Source: an uncultured Bacteroidia bacterium | GTDB taxonomy: Bacteria > Bacteroidota > Bacteroidia > Bacteroidales > UBA932 | Length of the DNA: 35,339 nt | Direction: 5' to 3' | NCBI GenBank assembly: GCA_902797435.1 | Contig: CADBSV010000070.1 | Location: 1-35,339 of the forward strand | In this document: in pieces, positions 1 to 8,337 of the stretch | Numbering within the stretch: the first letter of the stretch is position 1 | Layout: each line of letters begins with the position of its first letter | Translations under genes and position numbers: made by a program | The notes under the pieces: generated by a model | Seen by the model: the letters and a program-made list of their open reading frames with translations, nothing else | The model's database searches: none | Told to the model about the DNA's origin: nothing

Positions 1-123
1 CCCCTCGTAAAGGTGGAAATCTCCAATACTTCCCACCCGTTCTACACCGGTAAAACCAAGATTCTTGATACCGCCGGTCGTGTTGATATGTTCTACCAGC
101 GCTACAAAGCCAGAAAGAAATAA
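1..123 (+). CDS. rpmE2: 50S ribosomal protein L31 type B, C-terminal part (5' end outside window)
   Basis: The first 40 codons of the window, read in frame 1 to a TAA, give the C-terminal half of L31. The visible part contains SHPFYTGK and then [13 protein letters not shown] before a basic end (KARKK). This SHPFYTG block followed by the R-V-x-x-F-x-x-RY block is the conserved L31 tail. The assignment to the type B (zinc-independent) form rests on overall resemblance, because the N-terminal part that carries or lacks the zinc cysteines lies outside the window. The protein is a component of the large ribosomal subunit. A terminator follows 27 bp downstream, so this gene ends its transcription unit. 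Confidence 0.9.
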   Translation, partial: PLVKVEISNTSHPFYTGKTKILDTAGRVDMFYQRYKARKK

Positions 124-150
124 TTCTTCTTTCTTCAAGATAGGTAAAAA

Positions 151-179
151 GCTTGCAACAAGGTTGCAGGCTTTTTTTT
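151..179 (+). terminator. Rho-independent terminator of rpmE2
   Basis: A 9-bp stem (151-159 with 163-171, one G-T pair) closes a 3-nt loop and is followed by eight T residues (172-179). The last T of the tract is also the first base of the next promoter's -7 box. Confidence 0.85.
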
Positions 180-187
180 ATATTTGC
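179..187 (+). promoter_or_regulatory. Bacteroidota -7 promoter box (TATATTTGC) for the glmM operon
   Basis: TATATTTGC matches the TAnnTTTGY -7 consensus of Bacteroidota. A TTG lies at 153-155 (23-bp spacer), inside the upstream terminator stem, and is a weak -33 candidate. The start codon at 193 is only 5 nt beyond the box, so the mRNA would have almost no leader (inference). Confidence 0.6.
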
Positions 188-192
188 ATACT

Positions 193-1608
193 ATGACACT
201 GATAAAAAGTATTTCAGGTATCCGGGGTACCATCGGCGGTCCCGCCGGAGAAGGTCTCACCCCTGTTGACATCGTTAAATTCACATATGCATACTGCGCA
301 AAACTCCGCAGCCGCAAGCAGCCTTTCGGCGACAGATACAAAGTAGTGGTAGGGCGGGATGCCCGCCTGAGCGGCGAGATGGTCGAGCAGCTGGTCTGCG
401 GAACCCTCGTGGCCTGCGGCGTCGATGTTGTGAAATGTGGCTTCGCATCCACTCCCACGACGGAACTGGCGGTCACTTTCAGCCATGCCGACGGCGGAAT
501 CATCCTCACTGCCTCACACAATCCGCGTCAGTGGAATGCCCTCAAGCTTCTGAACGAGCACGGCGAATTCCTCACTGCCGCCCAGGGGCAGGCTATCCTG
601 GACTGTGCGGAAAGCGGAGAATTCGATTTCGCCCCCGTGGACGAGCTGGGACATATTACCGAGCACGATTTTACCGACGAGCATATCGATTCCGTCCTTG
701 CCCTGAGCGCAGTTGACGTTCCGGCGGTAAGGGCGAGACATTTCAAGGTTGTGGTGGATGCAGTGAACAGCGTGGGAGGCATAATCATGCCGAGGCTCCT
801 CGAAAAGCTCGGCGTCGAGTGCATAAAGCTCAACTGCGAACCTACAGGCGAATTCGCCCATAATCCGGAACCGCTTCCGCGCAACCTTTCGGATCTCTGT
901 GAAACGGTGGTAAGGGAAAAGGCCGACCTGGGAATCAGCGTCGATCCCGACGTGGACCGTCTCGCCCTCATCTGCGAAGACGGGAATCCCTTCGTGGAGG
1001 AATATACGCTCGTAAGCGTCGCGGACTATCTGCTCGGCCTTGCGGAGAAGGACGGAGTAAAGAACCCCTGCACTGTGAGCAACCTCTCATCTTCGAGGGC
1101 GCTTCGCGATGTAACCGAAAAACACGGCGGCACCTATTATGCAGCTGCCGTGGGAGAGGTGAACGTAACCACCAAAATGCATGAGGTGGGAGCCCTTATC
1201 GGCGGTGAAGGCAACGGAGGCGTCATTTATCCGCAGAGCCACTGCGGACGCGACGCAATGGTGGGGGTGGCGCTTTTCCTGAGCCATATCGCCCATCTTG
1301 GCATGACGGTAAGCCGGTATAAGAGCACTCTGCCTCAGTATTATATTGCCAAGAACCGCATCGACCTTTCCGACAGCGCGCTGATAGACAGGATACTCGA
1401 CGCCATGAAGGAAAAGTTTGCCTCTGAAAGGGTTAGCACCATCGACGGCGTGAAGGTGGATTTCGAATCCCGCAGGGAATGGGTGCATCTGCGCCGTTCG
1501 AATACCGAGCCCATAATAAGGGTGTACTCCGAGGCTCCCGACCAGGAGCGTGCCGAGGCCCTTGGAGAGGAAGTGGTTGCCATGGCAAAGAAAATCATAG
1601 AAGGATAA
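193..1608 (+). CDS. glmM: Phosphoglucosamine mutase / phosphohexomutase (GlmM type)
   Basis: The 471-residue alpha-D-phosphohexomutase probably interconverts glucosamine-6-P and glucosamine-1-P for UDP-GlcNAc and peptidoglycan synthesis in the cytoplasm. The phosphoserine loop is TASHNP with Ser at about residue 108. The metal loop DPDVDR lies near residue 255, a sugar loop GEGNGG follows, and a C-terminal RxSNTEP phosphate-binding loop is present. These motifs define the family. The choice of GlmM over phosphomannomutase is by resemblance to the Bacteroidota/archaeal-type enzymes and is less certain. I chose the ATG at 193; a TTG at 184 is in frame but lies within the -7 promoter box. The TAA overlaps the next gene's ATG by one base (TAATG), which indicates translational coupling to the NamZ-like gene. 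Confidence 0.88.
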   Translation: MTLIKSISGIRGTIGGPAGEGLTPVDIVKFTYAYCAKLRSRKQPFGDRYKVVVGRDARLSGEMVEQLVCGTLVACGVDVVKCGFASTPTTELAVTFSHADGGIILTASHNPRQWNALKLLNEHGEFLTAAQGQAILDCAESGEFDFAPVDELGHITEHDFTDEHIDSVLALSAVDVPAVRARHFKVVVDAVNSVGGIIMPRLLEKLGVECIKLNCEPTGEFAHNPEPLPRNLSDLCETVVREKADLGISVDPDVDRLALICEDGNPFVEEYTLVSVADYLLGLAEKDGVKNPCTVSNLSSSRALRDVTEKHGGTYYAAAVGEVNVTTKMHEVGALIGGEGNGGVIYPQSHCGRDAMVGVALFLSHIAHLGMTVSRYKSTLPQYYIAKNRIDLSDSALIDRILDAMKEKFASERVSTIDGVKVDFESRREWVHLRRSNTEPIIRVYSEAPDQERAEALGEEVVAMAKKIIEG

Positions 1609-2648
1609 TGTTCTCGTTCCGCACATCTCCCATTACGGAGCAGACCGACAAGGCTCTTATGAGCGGTCCGGTCGGAGTGTTCTGCACCCCTTCCTGCTGG
1701 TATGCCGAAAGCGGCCGCTATCTGTGGGATTTCTTCCGGGAAAGGGGAGTGCTCCGCAAGACTTTCCGTCCCGAAGGCGACCACATCCTCTTTGACGTGG
1801 AAGACCTTGCCTCTCTTGCCGCCGTTGTGGTGGAGATTCAGGATGTGGGTTCCCGCTATTTCCCCTATACGGTGGACGTGCTGAGGCTGATGACCGCCAT
1901 GAAGTCCCTGCCCGAACCGCCTTCGCTTTACATAGTGGACCATCCGAATCCCGCCGGAAGGGAAGTGGAGGGCACTATTCCTGCCGGACTTGCCGATCAG
2001 TGGACACCTGCGGTGGCGCACAGGCACGGCCTTACGCTCGGAGAGCTTTGCAACCTGTATGCCGATGAAATAAAGGCCCCGTACCCCATTCACGTCATTT
2101 CTGCAGCCGTGGCGGATACCGCCCGCCTCCTGATGCCGTGGACTATACCTCCTGCTCATGATTTTCCTGGGGTCTTCACTCCTTTCTTCTATTCGGGAGG
2201 GAGCCTCTGGAACGATACCAACGTTTCGCCCGGGATAGGCACGAAGCGCCCGTACGAGGTTATAGGAGCCCCATGGCTCAAAGGGGACGTTACGGGAATG
2301 CCTCTCCCCGAAGGCGTACTTGCAAGGCCGCTGGATTATCTGCCGGTCGAGGGGATTTATCAGGGACATGCCTGCCACGGATACCAGTTCATCCTTACGC
2401 CGGGAGTGAGGTATCACTCCCTGCTGCATACCGTCCAGCTGATGCACTGGCTGTCCAACCGCTATTCTCATTTCCATATGTCAGAGGAACTCTACACCCG
2501 TGTGGCGGACCCGGTGATCGAGGAGTATCTGAGGGGAGAACTGACTTTCGACGTGGTGCAGGAACACGTCAAGGAGGGAGAACAGAAATGGATCCGCAAG
2601 GCGAAGCGGTATCTTTTGTATGACGACCAGCCCATAAGAATAAAATGA
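1608..2648 (+). CDS. DUF1343 / NamZ-like protein (putative exo-beta-N-acetylmuramidase)
   Basis: This 346-residue protein resembles the DUF1343 (YbbC/NamZ, GH171) family, whose characterised Bacillus member releases terminal N-acetylmuramic acid from peptidoglycan fragments. Visible family features are the EIQDVGSRYFPYT segment near residue 84, HPNPAGREVEG near 120, LTLGEL near 155, and NVSPGIGTKRPYEVIGAPW near 210. Compared with typical DUF1343 proteins the region before EIQDVGSR is short and the usual FGPEHG segment is not recognisable. No signal peptide is visible from this start, so a cytoplasmic location is suggested. It overlaps glmM by one base and the following YhhN gene by four (ATGA). 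Its pairing with glmM suggests muropeptide recycling or amino-sugar metabolism, but this is inference. Confidence 0.75.
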   Translation: MFSFRTSPITEQTDKALMSGPVGVFCTPSCWYAESGRYLWDFFRERGVLRKTFRPEGDHILFDVEDLASLAAVVVEIQDVGSRYFPYTVDVLRLMTAMKSLPEPPSLYIVDHPNPAGREVEGTIPAGLADQWTPAVAHRHGLTLGELCNLYADEIKAPYPIHVISAAVADTARLLMPWTIPPAHDFPGVFTPFFYSGGSLWNDTNVSPGIGTKRPYEVIGAPWLKGDVTGMPLPEGVLARPLDYLPVEGIYQGHACHGYQFILTPGVRYHSLLHTVQLMHWLSNRYSHFHMSEELYTRVADPVIEEYLRGELTFDVVQEHVKEGEQKWIRKAKRYLLYDDQPIRIK

Positions 2649-3322
2649 ACGCTAAAAAATGGACCGCCCTCGTGCTGTTTGCACTTGCGGCCGTATTCAA
2701 CCTGCTAGGCAACTACCTCGGAATACCTCTGATGGAGAGGGTTACAAAACCGCTCCTGATGCCATTGGTTCTTCTGAACGCGCTGCTTGCCCTTGAAGGC
2801 ACGCTCGCTCCCCGGTGGCTTGCCGCACTGCTTACATTCGCCCTCTGTTTCCACTGTGCAGGGGATATTCTGCTCATGATTCCTGGCTTCCCGTTCTTTG
2901 TGGCCGGGCTTTTTTGCTTCCTTGTGGGACATGTCTTTTACATAAGCATTTTTGTCCGCAGGGGAGTCTTCGAAGGCGGCAGCATTCTTGCCAAAGCCCT
3001 GTCGGTAACTGCGGCTCTGGCGCTCGTGCTGTCCATTGTCCTTGCACTTCGTTTCGAAGGACCTGTCAAGTACGCCGTGTTCGTGTACGGCTCGCTTCTG
3101 CTTTTCGTGGGAGTATGCGGCCTGTGGGGAGTCTTGAACCGGAAAGAGCCTGTTTACTGGCTTACTTTCTGCGGGGCTCTCGTGTTCCTGTTCAGCGATT
3201 TCCTTGTGGCGTGGAGGAGCCTTCTGGGACATACTTTCCCTGGAATGGGGTTCTGCATAATGCTCACATACATTTCTGCAGAGTGCATGATTGTTACCTC
3301 CATCGTGCGAGCGCAGCGGTGA
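2645..3322 (+). CDS. YhhN family integral membrane protein (lysoplasmalogenase-like)
   Basis: The 225-residue protein is almost entirely hydrophobic, with about seven to eight predicted membrane spans. It carries the YhhN/TMEM86 hallmarks: KPLLMPL near residue 35, an HCAGDILLM block near 75, and a FLVGHVFYI block near 95. Eukaryotic members hydrolyse the vinyl ether bond of lysoplasmalogen; the function of bacterial members is mostly unknown. Translation starts in an ATGA overlap with the NamZ-like gene, which makes it the third cistron of the glmM unit. A new promoter follows at 3328, so the unit probably ends here, although no hairpin terminator is seen in the 67-bp gap. Confidence 0.75.
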   Translation: MNAKKWTALVLFALAAVFNLLGNYLGIPLMERVTKPLLMPLVLLNALLALEGTLAPRWLAALLTFALCFHCAGDILLMIPGFPFFVAGLFCFLVGHVFYISIFVRRGVFEGGSILAKALSVTAALALVLSIVLALRFEGPVKYAVFVYGSLLLFVGVCGLWGVLNRKEPVYWLTFCGALVFLFSDFLVAWRSLLGHTFPGMGFCIMLTYISAECMIVTSIVRAQR

Positions 3323-3327
3323 AGCTA

Positions 3328-3359
3328 TTGTAAATTTCCGTTAAAATCACTATAATTGC
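3328..3359 (+). promoter_or_regulatory. Probable promoter of the OmpA-like lipoprotein gene
   Basis: TTG (3328-3330) lies 20 bp upstream of TATAATTGC (3351-3359), which differs from TAnnTTTGY at one position. Initiation a few bases downstream gives a leader of about 27 nt to the ATG at 3390. It would leave out the in-frame ATG at 3360, which supports the later start. Confidence 0.5.
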
Positions 3360-3389
3360 ATGATAAGAAACCTTATTAATTTTATTTAT

Positions 3390-4082
3390 ATGAAAAAGAT
3401 TTTATCAGCAGTCCTTTGCGGAGCACTCATTATCTCCGTTTCCGGTTGTGGTTCACTTAACAAGTCCCAGAAGGGCGGTCTCCTCGGTGCAGGCGGCGGT
3501 GCGGTTCTCGGAGCCGCTCTCGGCTACATCGTAAGCGGCGGCGATGCAAAGGCCATCGCTATCGGAGCTACTGCCGGTACCGCCGTGGGCGGCACTGCCG
3601 GCGCCCTCATCGGCAACAAGATGGACAAGAAGGCGGAAGAGCTTGCAGCTCTCGAAAACGCCAAGGTTCAGGAAGTGGAAATCAACGGCCTCAAGGCCAT
3701 CCGCGTCACTTTCGACAGCGGTATCCTCTTCCCCGTGAACGGCACTACGCTCAGCGATCAGAGCAAGAGCACCCTTGCAGCGTTTGCAGCTACAATGGCC
3801 GACCTTCCCGAGACCGATATCACCGTATGGGGTCATACTGACAACACCGGTACCGAGGCTGTCAATCAGAAGATTTCCCAGAAGAGGGCAGATGCAGTCG
3901 CTTCCTATCTCCAGGCCCAGGGCATGGCAAAGAGCCGCATCACCTCCGAGGGCAAGAGCTTCGACCTTCCCATCGCCAGCAACGATACCGTTGAAGGCCG
4001 CGCCGAGAATCGCCGCGTGGAGGTCTATGTCACCGCCAATGAGGCTATGATCAAGGCCGCTCAGGAAGGAACCCTCAAGTAG
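3390..4082 (+). CDS. OmpA-family outer membrane lipoprotein with glycine zipper (YiaD-like)
   Basis: The 230-residue protein begins with a lipoprotein signal peptide; the lipobox is VSGC with the lipidated Cys at residue 20. Residues about 28-75 are a Gly/Ala-rich glycine-zipper segment (GGLLGAGGGAVLGAALG, then further small-residue repeats) that may insert in a membrane. The C-terminal half is an OmpA peptidoglycan-binding domain with the GHTDNTG motif, a KRADAVASYL helix and the ending AENRRVEVYV. It should tether the outer membrane to peptidoglycan. The ATG at 3390 is preferred over the one at 3360 because the signal peptide starts there. The TAG overlaps the GTG of the priA-like gene (TAGTG), so the two are probably co-translated, which is an odd pairing by function. 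Confidence 0.88.
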   Translation: MKKILSAVLCGALIISVSGCGSLNKSQKGGLLGAGGGAVLGAALGYIVSGGDAKAIAIGATAGTAVGGTAGALIGNKMDKKAEELAALENAKVQEVEINGLKAIRVTFDSGILFPVNGTTLSDQSKSTLAAFAATMADLPETDITVWGHTDNTGTEAVNQKISQKRADAVASYLQAQGMAKSRITSEGKSFDLPIASNDTVEGRAENRRVEVYVTANEAMIKAAQEGTLK

Positions 4083-5905
4083 TGCCCGATAAGCGCTACA
4101 TACAAGTAATACTCCCACTCCGCCTGGAGTGGGAGCCTTGTTATTGCCTCGGCGGAGCCGACTCCTCCTCCGAGGTGCAGACAGGGGACCGCGTAAAGGT
4201 CCTTTTTGCGGGGAAGCCATATATAGGGGTGGTTTCTTCGGCGGATGCGGTTCCCGACATTCCGGACAGTAAGATAGCAGAGGTGCTGGAGCTTCACACC
4301 GGTCTTTCACGCGTATCCGGTGAAGAAATTGAGCTGTGGCGGTTTATCTCTTCATATTACCTCTGTACGATAGGGGAAGTTTACAAGGCGGCATATCCGA
4401 AAACGAAACTCTATTCGGAGGAAAGCGCTCTCCGCTCGAAGCAGCGCATGCAAAAAATGCTTGCTGCAAGGGAACTCCAGTGGAGGCGGCGCATCGAGCT
4501 CCTGCGCTCGAAGCTTGAGGGGAAAGACGAGGCGCTTTCGCATAGGCACAGCGCCTCGGTTGCGGAGCGTCTCCGCGGACAGAGGGGAAAAATAGCCGCC
4601 CAGCTTGAAGAGGCCGAAGGAAAGCTTTCTTCACTGCTTTCGGGCGAACTGTTCGAAGAAGATGCCCCTATTCCTGCCCTGAAGCCGGTTCGGAGTGCCC
4701 TTTCGGCAGCTGTCGCAGAAGCCGGCGGCAGACCGGTTCTATATAAGTCAGCCTCCCGCAGCGGGCAATATATTTCAGCAGTTGGCAACTGTCTTGCCTG
4801 CGGAAAGGGAGTGCTTTTCCTTGTTCCCGAAATCGCACTTGCAAAGTCGCTCGAAAAGAGTTTCAGGGAGCATTTTGCCGGGGCGTTGCTCGTGCATCAC
4901 TCCGGGGCGTCGCCCTCCCGCAGGCAGGAGATTGCATGCAGGGTGCGAAGCGGCGAGCCTTACGTGCTGCTTGGAACGCCTTCGAGCGTTTTCCTTCCGC
5001 TTTGCAATCTCGGACTTGTAGTAGTAGATGAGGAGCAGTCTCCTTTTTACAAGCAGGGCGACAGCGCGCCGCGTTATAATTCGCGCGATGCCTCGGTTGT
5101 GCTGGCCCGTATTCACGGGGCGTCCGTGGTTTTGGGTTCTTCTGCGCCATCCCTTGAATCGGAGTACAATGCAGCTACGGGAAAATATGCTCTTTTAAGG
5201 GAGGATTCCTCCGTAGAACCGTTCCGTCTTATCGACATTACTGCCGAGCGGAAAAAGAACGGAATGCTTGGCTGTATCTCACGAAAACTCTCTTTTGAGT
5301 GCAGGGAAGGGCGGATAGCCCTGATTCGCGGATTCGAAAAAGAAGAAGAAGTGAGCGAATCCGTTTCCGCCGTCTTTAAAGGAGAAGAGGACAGATTCTG
5401 CGTCATGACTGCGATGCAGGCCTCCAGGGAAGACCTTTCCCAGTTCGACGTGGTTGCGCTTCTTTCGGCGGACGCCCTTTTTCGCGGCGATGATTTCCGA
5501 GGAGACGAGCGCGCCTTCCAGCTTCTCGATTCCCTTCGGCTGCGCAGCAGGCGGCTGTTTATACAGACACGTAATCCCTCTCATCAGGTGTTTTCTATTC
5601 TGCCCGGCGGGCTCGATTCCCTTCTTGCCGAAAGAAAACTCTTTTCGCTTCCCCCATATACCCGCCTGATTGACGTCTCCCTCCAGGAAGTTCTCTCCCA
5701 GAAGCTCGTGGACTTTCTTTCGGGCCGAGGGTTCAATTCGGCCTATGCCATGCCGGAGAGTGACGGCCGGGGCAGGGTAAGGGTCAGTTTACCCCGTGAC
5801 CGCACCCTCGAGGCTAAAAAGAAAGCTCTCTGCGATGCCATCAAGGCTTTCTGCAGAGAGCGGAATTACAGGGGAAGCGTTGTCCTGGATGTGGACCCCC
5901 TTTAG
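4082..5905 (+). CDS. Degenerate PriA-like protein (primosomal protein N' homologue lacking ATPase motifs)
   Basis: The N-terminus (RYIQVILPLRLEW, then QTGDRVKVLFAGKPYIGVV, residues 5-52) matches the 3'-DNA-binding domain of PriA. Later PriA landmarks survive: LVPEIAL (247-253), GTPSSVFLPL (298-307), VVDEEQSPFYKQ, RYNSRDAS, GSSAPS (352-357), FIQTRNPSHQVF and PPYTRL. However, the Walker A loop, normally GxTGSGKT, reads KSASRSGQ (222-229) without the Lys-Thr pair. DEEH is DEEQ, the eight zinc-binding cysteines of the CxxC region are absent, and the QVAGRAGR motif VI is missing. The length is 607 residues against about 730-820 for typical PriA. An unwinding activity is therefore unlikely; a DNA-binding scaffold for replication restart is plausible. 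Start is GTG, overlapping the upstream TAG. Confidence 0.85.
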   Translation: MPDKRYIQVILPLRLEWEPCYCLGGADSSSEVQTGDRVKVLFAGKPYIGVVSSADAVPDIPDSKIAEVLELHTGLSRVSGEEIELWRFISSYYLCTIGEVYKAAYPKTKLYSEESALRSKQRMQKMLAARELQWRRRIELLRSKLEGKDEALSHRHSASVAERLRGQRGKIAAQLEEAEGKLSSLLSGELFEEDAPIPALKPVRSALSAAVAEAGGRPVLYKSASRSGQYISAVGNCLACGKGVLFLVPEIALAKSLEKSFREHFAGALLVHHSGASPSRRQEIACRVRSGEPYVLLGTPSSVFLPLCNLGLVVVDEEQSPFYKQGDSAPRYNSRDASVVLARIHGASVVLGSSAPSLESEYNAATGKYALLREDSSVEPFRLIDITAERKKNGMLGCISRKLSFECREGRIALIRGFEKEEEVSESVSAVFKGEEDRFCVMTAMQASREDLSQFDVVALLSADALFRGDDFRGDERAFQLLDSLRLRSRRLFIQTRNPSHQVFSILPGGLDSLLAERKLFSLPPYTRLIDVSLQEVLSQKLVDFLSGRGFNSAYAMPESDGRGRVRVSLPRDRTLEAKKKALCDAIKAFCRERNYRGSVVLDVDPL

Positions 5906-6648
5906 AGTTTGGCGCTTATGCCGATGCTGAGCATCTGCTTGAATGCTCCGGGGATAATCTCCGCAGGAGTGTATTTTACATATACTCCTATTTCGGAGAA
6001 CGAAATCTCGCCGAAGAAGGAATAGTAGAAAGGATTTACAGCGGCCTCGTACACTTTTTTGCGTACGGCCGTGTAACCGTATTCGATGCGTTCCTTCTGC
6101 ACGGCGCTGGTTATCAGGCCTGCTGCGGCACCTGCACGGAAGGAGAAATCATTCCAGTGGAAGTCGAGGCCGAGCGGAATTTCAAGGGCGAAGGTGCCAA
6201 TCTGGCTTCTGATAACCTTGAAATCGCTTGCAGCCGGGTACTGGGCCTTCTGGACAGAAATGTCTGCAAACTTTATTTCCCTTTCCGAGTCGAGATAGAT
6301 ATAATTATCGCCGTCTGCCATGTAGCGGTCCCATTTCAGGTTGAGTGCGAGATCGACCGAGAAGAAGGACGCCGCGTTGAGAGTAAGTGCTGCGGCATTG
6401 AACCAGATTTCCCTTGAATCGGACCTCTTTGTTGACAGGCCCTTGAAGTCCAGTGCGGTGTTGTAGCCGTATCCGAAGCGGTGGAGAATATCGAAATTCA
6501 CCAGCTTTTCTGCTTTTTTACTCTTTCTGGTCTTGACTTTGTCGGCTATTGACTCCAGTTCATCGAGGCGGTCCTTGCCGTCTTCCTGTGCCGCTGCGCC
6601 TGCTGCAATTCCAAGGAGCAGCGGAAAAATGAGAATGAATTTTTTCAT
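5902..6648 (-). CDS. Putative outer membrane beta-barrel protein, function unknown
   Basis: The 248-residue product has a clear Sec signal peptide (MKKFILIFPLLLGIAAGAAAQ, cut at about 21) and a short charged segment (residues 22-50). Alternating hydrophobic, aromatic-rich beta strands follow, with a C-terminus ending in a strand-like SIGISAKL. This suggests an outer membrane barrel, but I do not recognise a family. The ATG at 6648 fits the signal peptide and lies one base after the sppA TGA, which indicates coupled translation; an in-frame ATG at 6669 would place it inside sppA. Its stop codon overlaps that of the convergent priA-like gene, so there is no room for a terminator between them. 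Confidence 0.7.
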   Translation of the reverse strand: MKKFILIFPLLLGIAAGAAAQEDGKDRLDELESIADKVKTRKSKKAEKLVNFDILHRFGYGYNTALDFKGLSTKRSDSREIWFNAAALTLNAASFFSVDLALNLKWDRYMADGDNYIYLDSEREIKFADISVQKAQYPAASDFKVIRSQIGTFALEIPLGLDFHWNDFSFRAGAAAGLITSAVQKERIEYGYTAVRKKVYEAAVNPFYYSFFGEISFSEIGVYVKYTPAEIIPGAFKQMLSIGISAKL

Positions 6649-6649
6649 T

Positions 6650-8323
6650 TCAGTAAACAATGGTTTCATCGATTGTAAGATAAGGCATGCGCGCGAGGGT
6701 GTTCAGCCCTGGATGCAGCATTTTGCGAAGGCGGACAAGAGGCTCGTCCTTGTCTTTTTTATCGTTTCCGAAGAGAGTCTCGCGTATGCTCTTGACCTCG
6801 GGATAGCAGACCAGGCGGTAATCCTCAGCTCCTTTTTTGCCTATGAGCGAGGCTGCGTAGTCGATGGCGTCGAGGATGGTTCCCTTTTCATCGGCAAGGC
6901 CGAGGCGGAGAGCGTCTTTTCCGGACCATACGCGGCCCTGGGCGATTTCGTCAACCGCTTCCTTGGTCATGGATCTGCCGTTTGCCACGACTCCTACGAA
7001 GGTGTCGTATATGTCTTCGATTTCCTGCTGATACCAGGCGAGCTCTTCTTCGGAAAGGGGTGCGATGCCCTGCGTCATGCCGCTGTGGGCGTTCGTTCCA
7101 ATCTGCACTGGAGTGACATGGAGGTTCTTTTTAATCGCTTTTCCGAATGAAGGAACCATTCCGAATACCCCTATCGACCCGGTGAGGGTTGCATTGTCGG
7201 TGAAGATGCGCCGGCATCCGGCCGAAATGAGATAGCCTCCCGATGCTGCATATTCTCCGTAACTGGCCACGACGGGTTTGTCTTTCATGAGGAGTTCAAT
7301 CTCGCGGCGTATCATGTCGGCTGCGACTACCTCACCTCCGGGCGAGTTAACCCTGAACACGACGGCCTTCACAGTGGAATCCGCCCTTACTGCGGCAATC
7401 TTGTGAGCCAGCTTTTCGCCCACGATGTCTCCGCTTTCGCGAACAATCTCGCCGTCTGCATAGATGACAGCTATCTTCTTGGATGAGGAGCCCTTGCGTA
7501 TCTTTCCGATATAATCCTGGATGCTGACGGATTTTATGTCTTTGGGGTCTGTGGTTCCGAAAAGGCGGCAGATGTACTGCTCCATTTCGTCGCGGTATTT
7601 CAGGCCGTCAACAAGCGAATTGTCGAGCCAGGTCTTTGCGGTGCTGAGTGTAAGCTGGTCTGCCATCTGCCGTATGGTTTCGCTCCGGAGCCCACGCGAC
7701 TGGGCCATCTCATCCACGAAACCGCTCCAGATGGACTCCAGCAGTTCTTCGTACTGCCGGCGGTTTTCGGGGCTTATGTCGTTGCGGATATACATTTCGC
7801 CGGCCGATTTGAACTTGCCGTGGCGGATAAGCTGTACCTCGATTTCGAGTTTGTCGAGGAGATCTTTGAGGAAGAACTGGGTGCTGCCAAGCCCGGTGAG
7901 ACTGCCTTCTCCCTGCGGGTGCATGAAAATGCGGTCGGCAACGGAACCGAGATAGTAGCTTCCGTTGCCCAGCGAGGCTGCATACGCTACTACCGGTTTG
8001 CCGCTTTTGCTGAATTCTCCCAGGCAGGTTCGGATTTCCTCAAGTGCCGCCATCCCGGCCTGGAAATGGTCGAGATTAAGGAAAACCATTGCAATGCGGT
8101 CGTCATCTGCGGCCTTTCGCAATGCCCTTTCAATCTGCAGGAGAGAGACAGAAGAAGATGCGGATAAACCGCTCAGGGAAAGGGATATTGAGTTGTCTTC
8201 CCTTTCTGATACTCCGTCGCTAAGGTTGATTTTAAGAACTTTGCCTTTCAGATAATCCCCGGCAAAGGCTCCGGGACCGGTGAGCAGGAAAAGGCTCAGC
8301 GCCAGCGTCAGTAGATGTTTCAT
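6650..8323 (-). CDS. sppA: Signal peptide peptidase SppA, 67K (long, tandem-domain) type
   Basis: The 557-residue serine protease has an N-terminal signal or anchor segment (residues 1-22) and the two tandem SppA domains of the long form. It degrades cleaved signal peptides at the membrane. The general-base Lys lies in GKFKSAGE (Lys172, equivalent to the family's TYKSAVE Lys) in the N-terminal domain. The nucleophile Ser is in GEYAASGGY (Ser361) in the C-terminal domain, followed by the TGSIGVFG strand. Both catalytic residues are intact. A TACCTTTGT -7 box sits 14 nt upstream of the ATG. The downstream barrel protein gene begins one base after the stop, so the two form an operon. Confidence 0.93.
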   Translation of the reverse strand: MKHLLTLALSLFLLTGPGAFAGDYLKGKVLKINLSDGVSEREDNSISLSLSGLSASSSVSLLQIERALRKAADDDRIAMVFLNLDHFQAGMAALEEIRTCLGEFSKSGKPVVAYAASLGNGSYYLGSVADRIFMHPQGEGSLTGLGSTQFFLKDLLDKLEIEVQLIRHGKFKSAGEMYIRNDISPENRRQYEELLESIWSGFVDEMAQSRGLRSETIRQMADQLTLSTAKTWLDNSLVDGLKYRDEMEQYICRLFGTTDPKDIKSVSIQDYIGKIRKGSSSKKIAVIYADGEIVRESGDIVGEKLAHKIAAVRADSTVKAVVFRVNSPGGEVVAADMIRREIELLMKDKPVVASYGEYAASGGYLISAGCRRIFTDNATLTGSIGVFGMVPSFGKAIKKNLHVTPVQIGTNAHSGMTQGIAPLSEEELAWYQQEIEDIYDTFVGVVANGRSMTKEAVDEIAQGRVWSGKDALRLGLADEKGTILDAIDYAASLIGKKGAEDYRLVCYPEVKSIRETLFGNDKKDKDEPLVRLRKMLHPGLNTLARMPYLTIDETIVY

Positions 8324-8337
8324 CCAAGAAAATTTTC

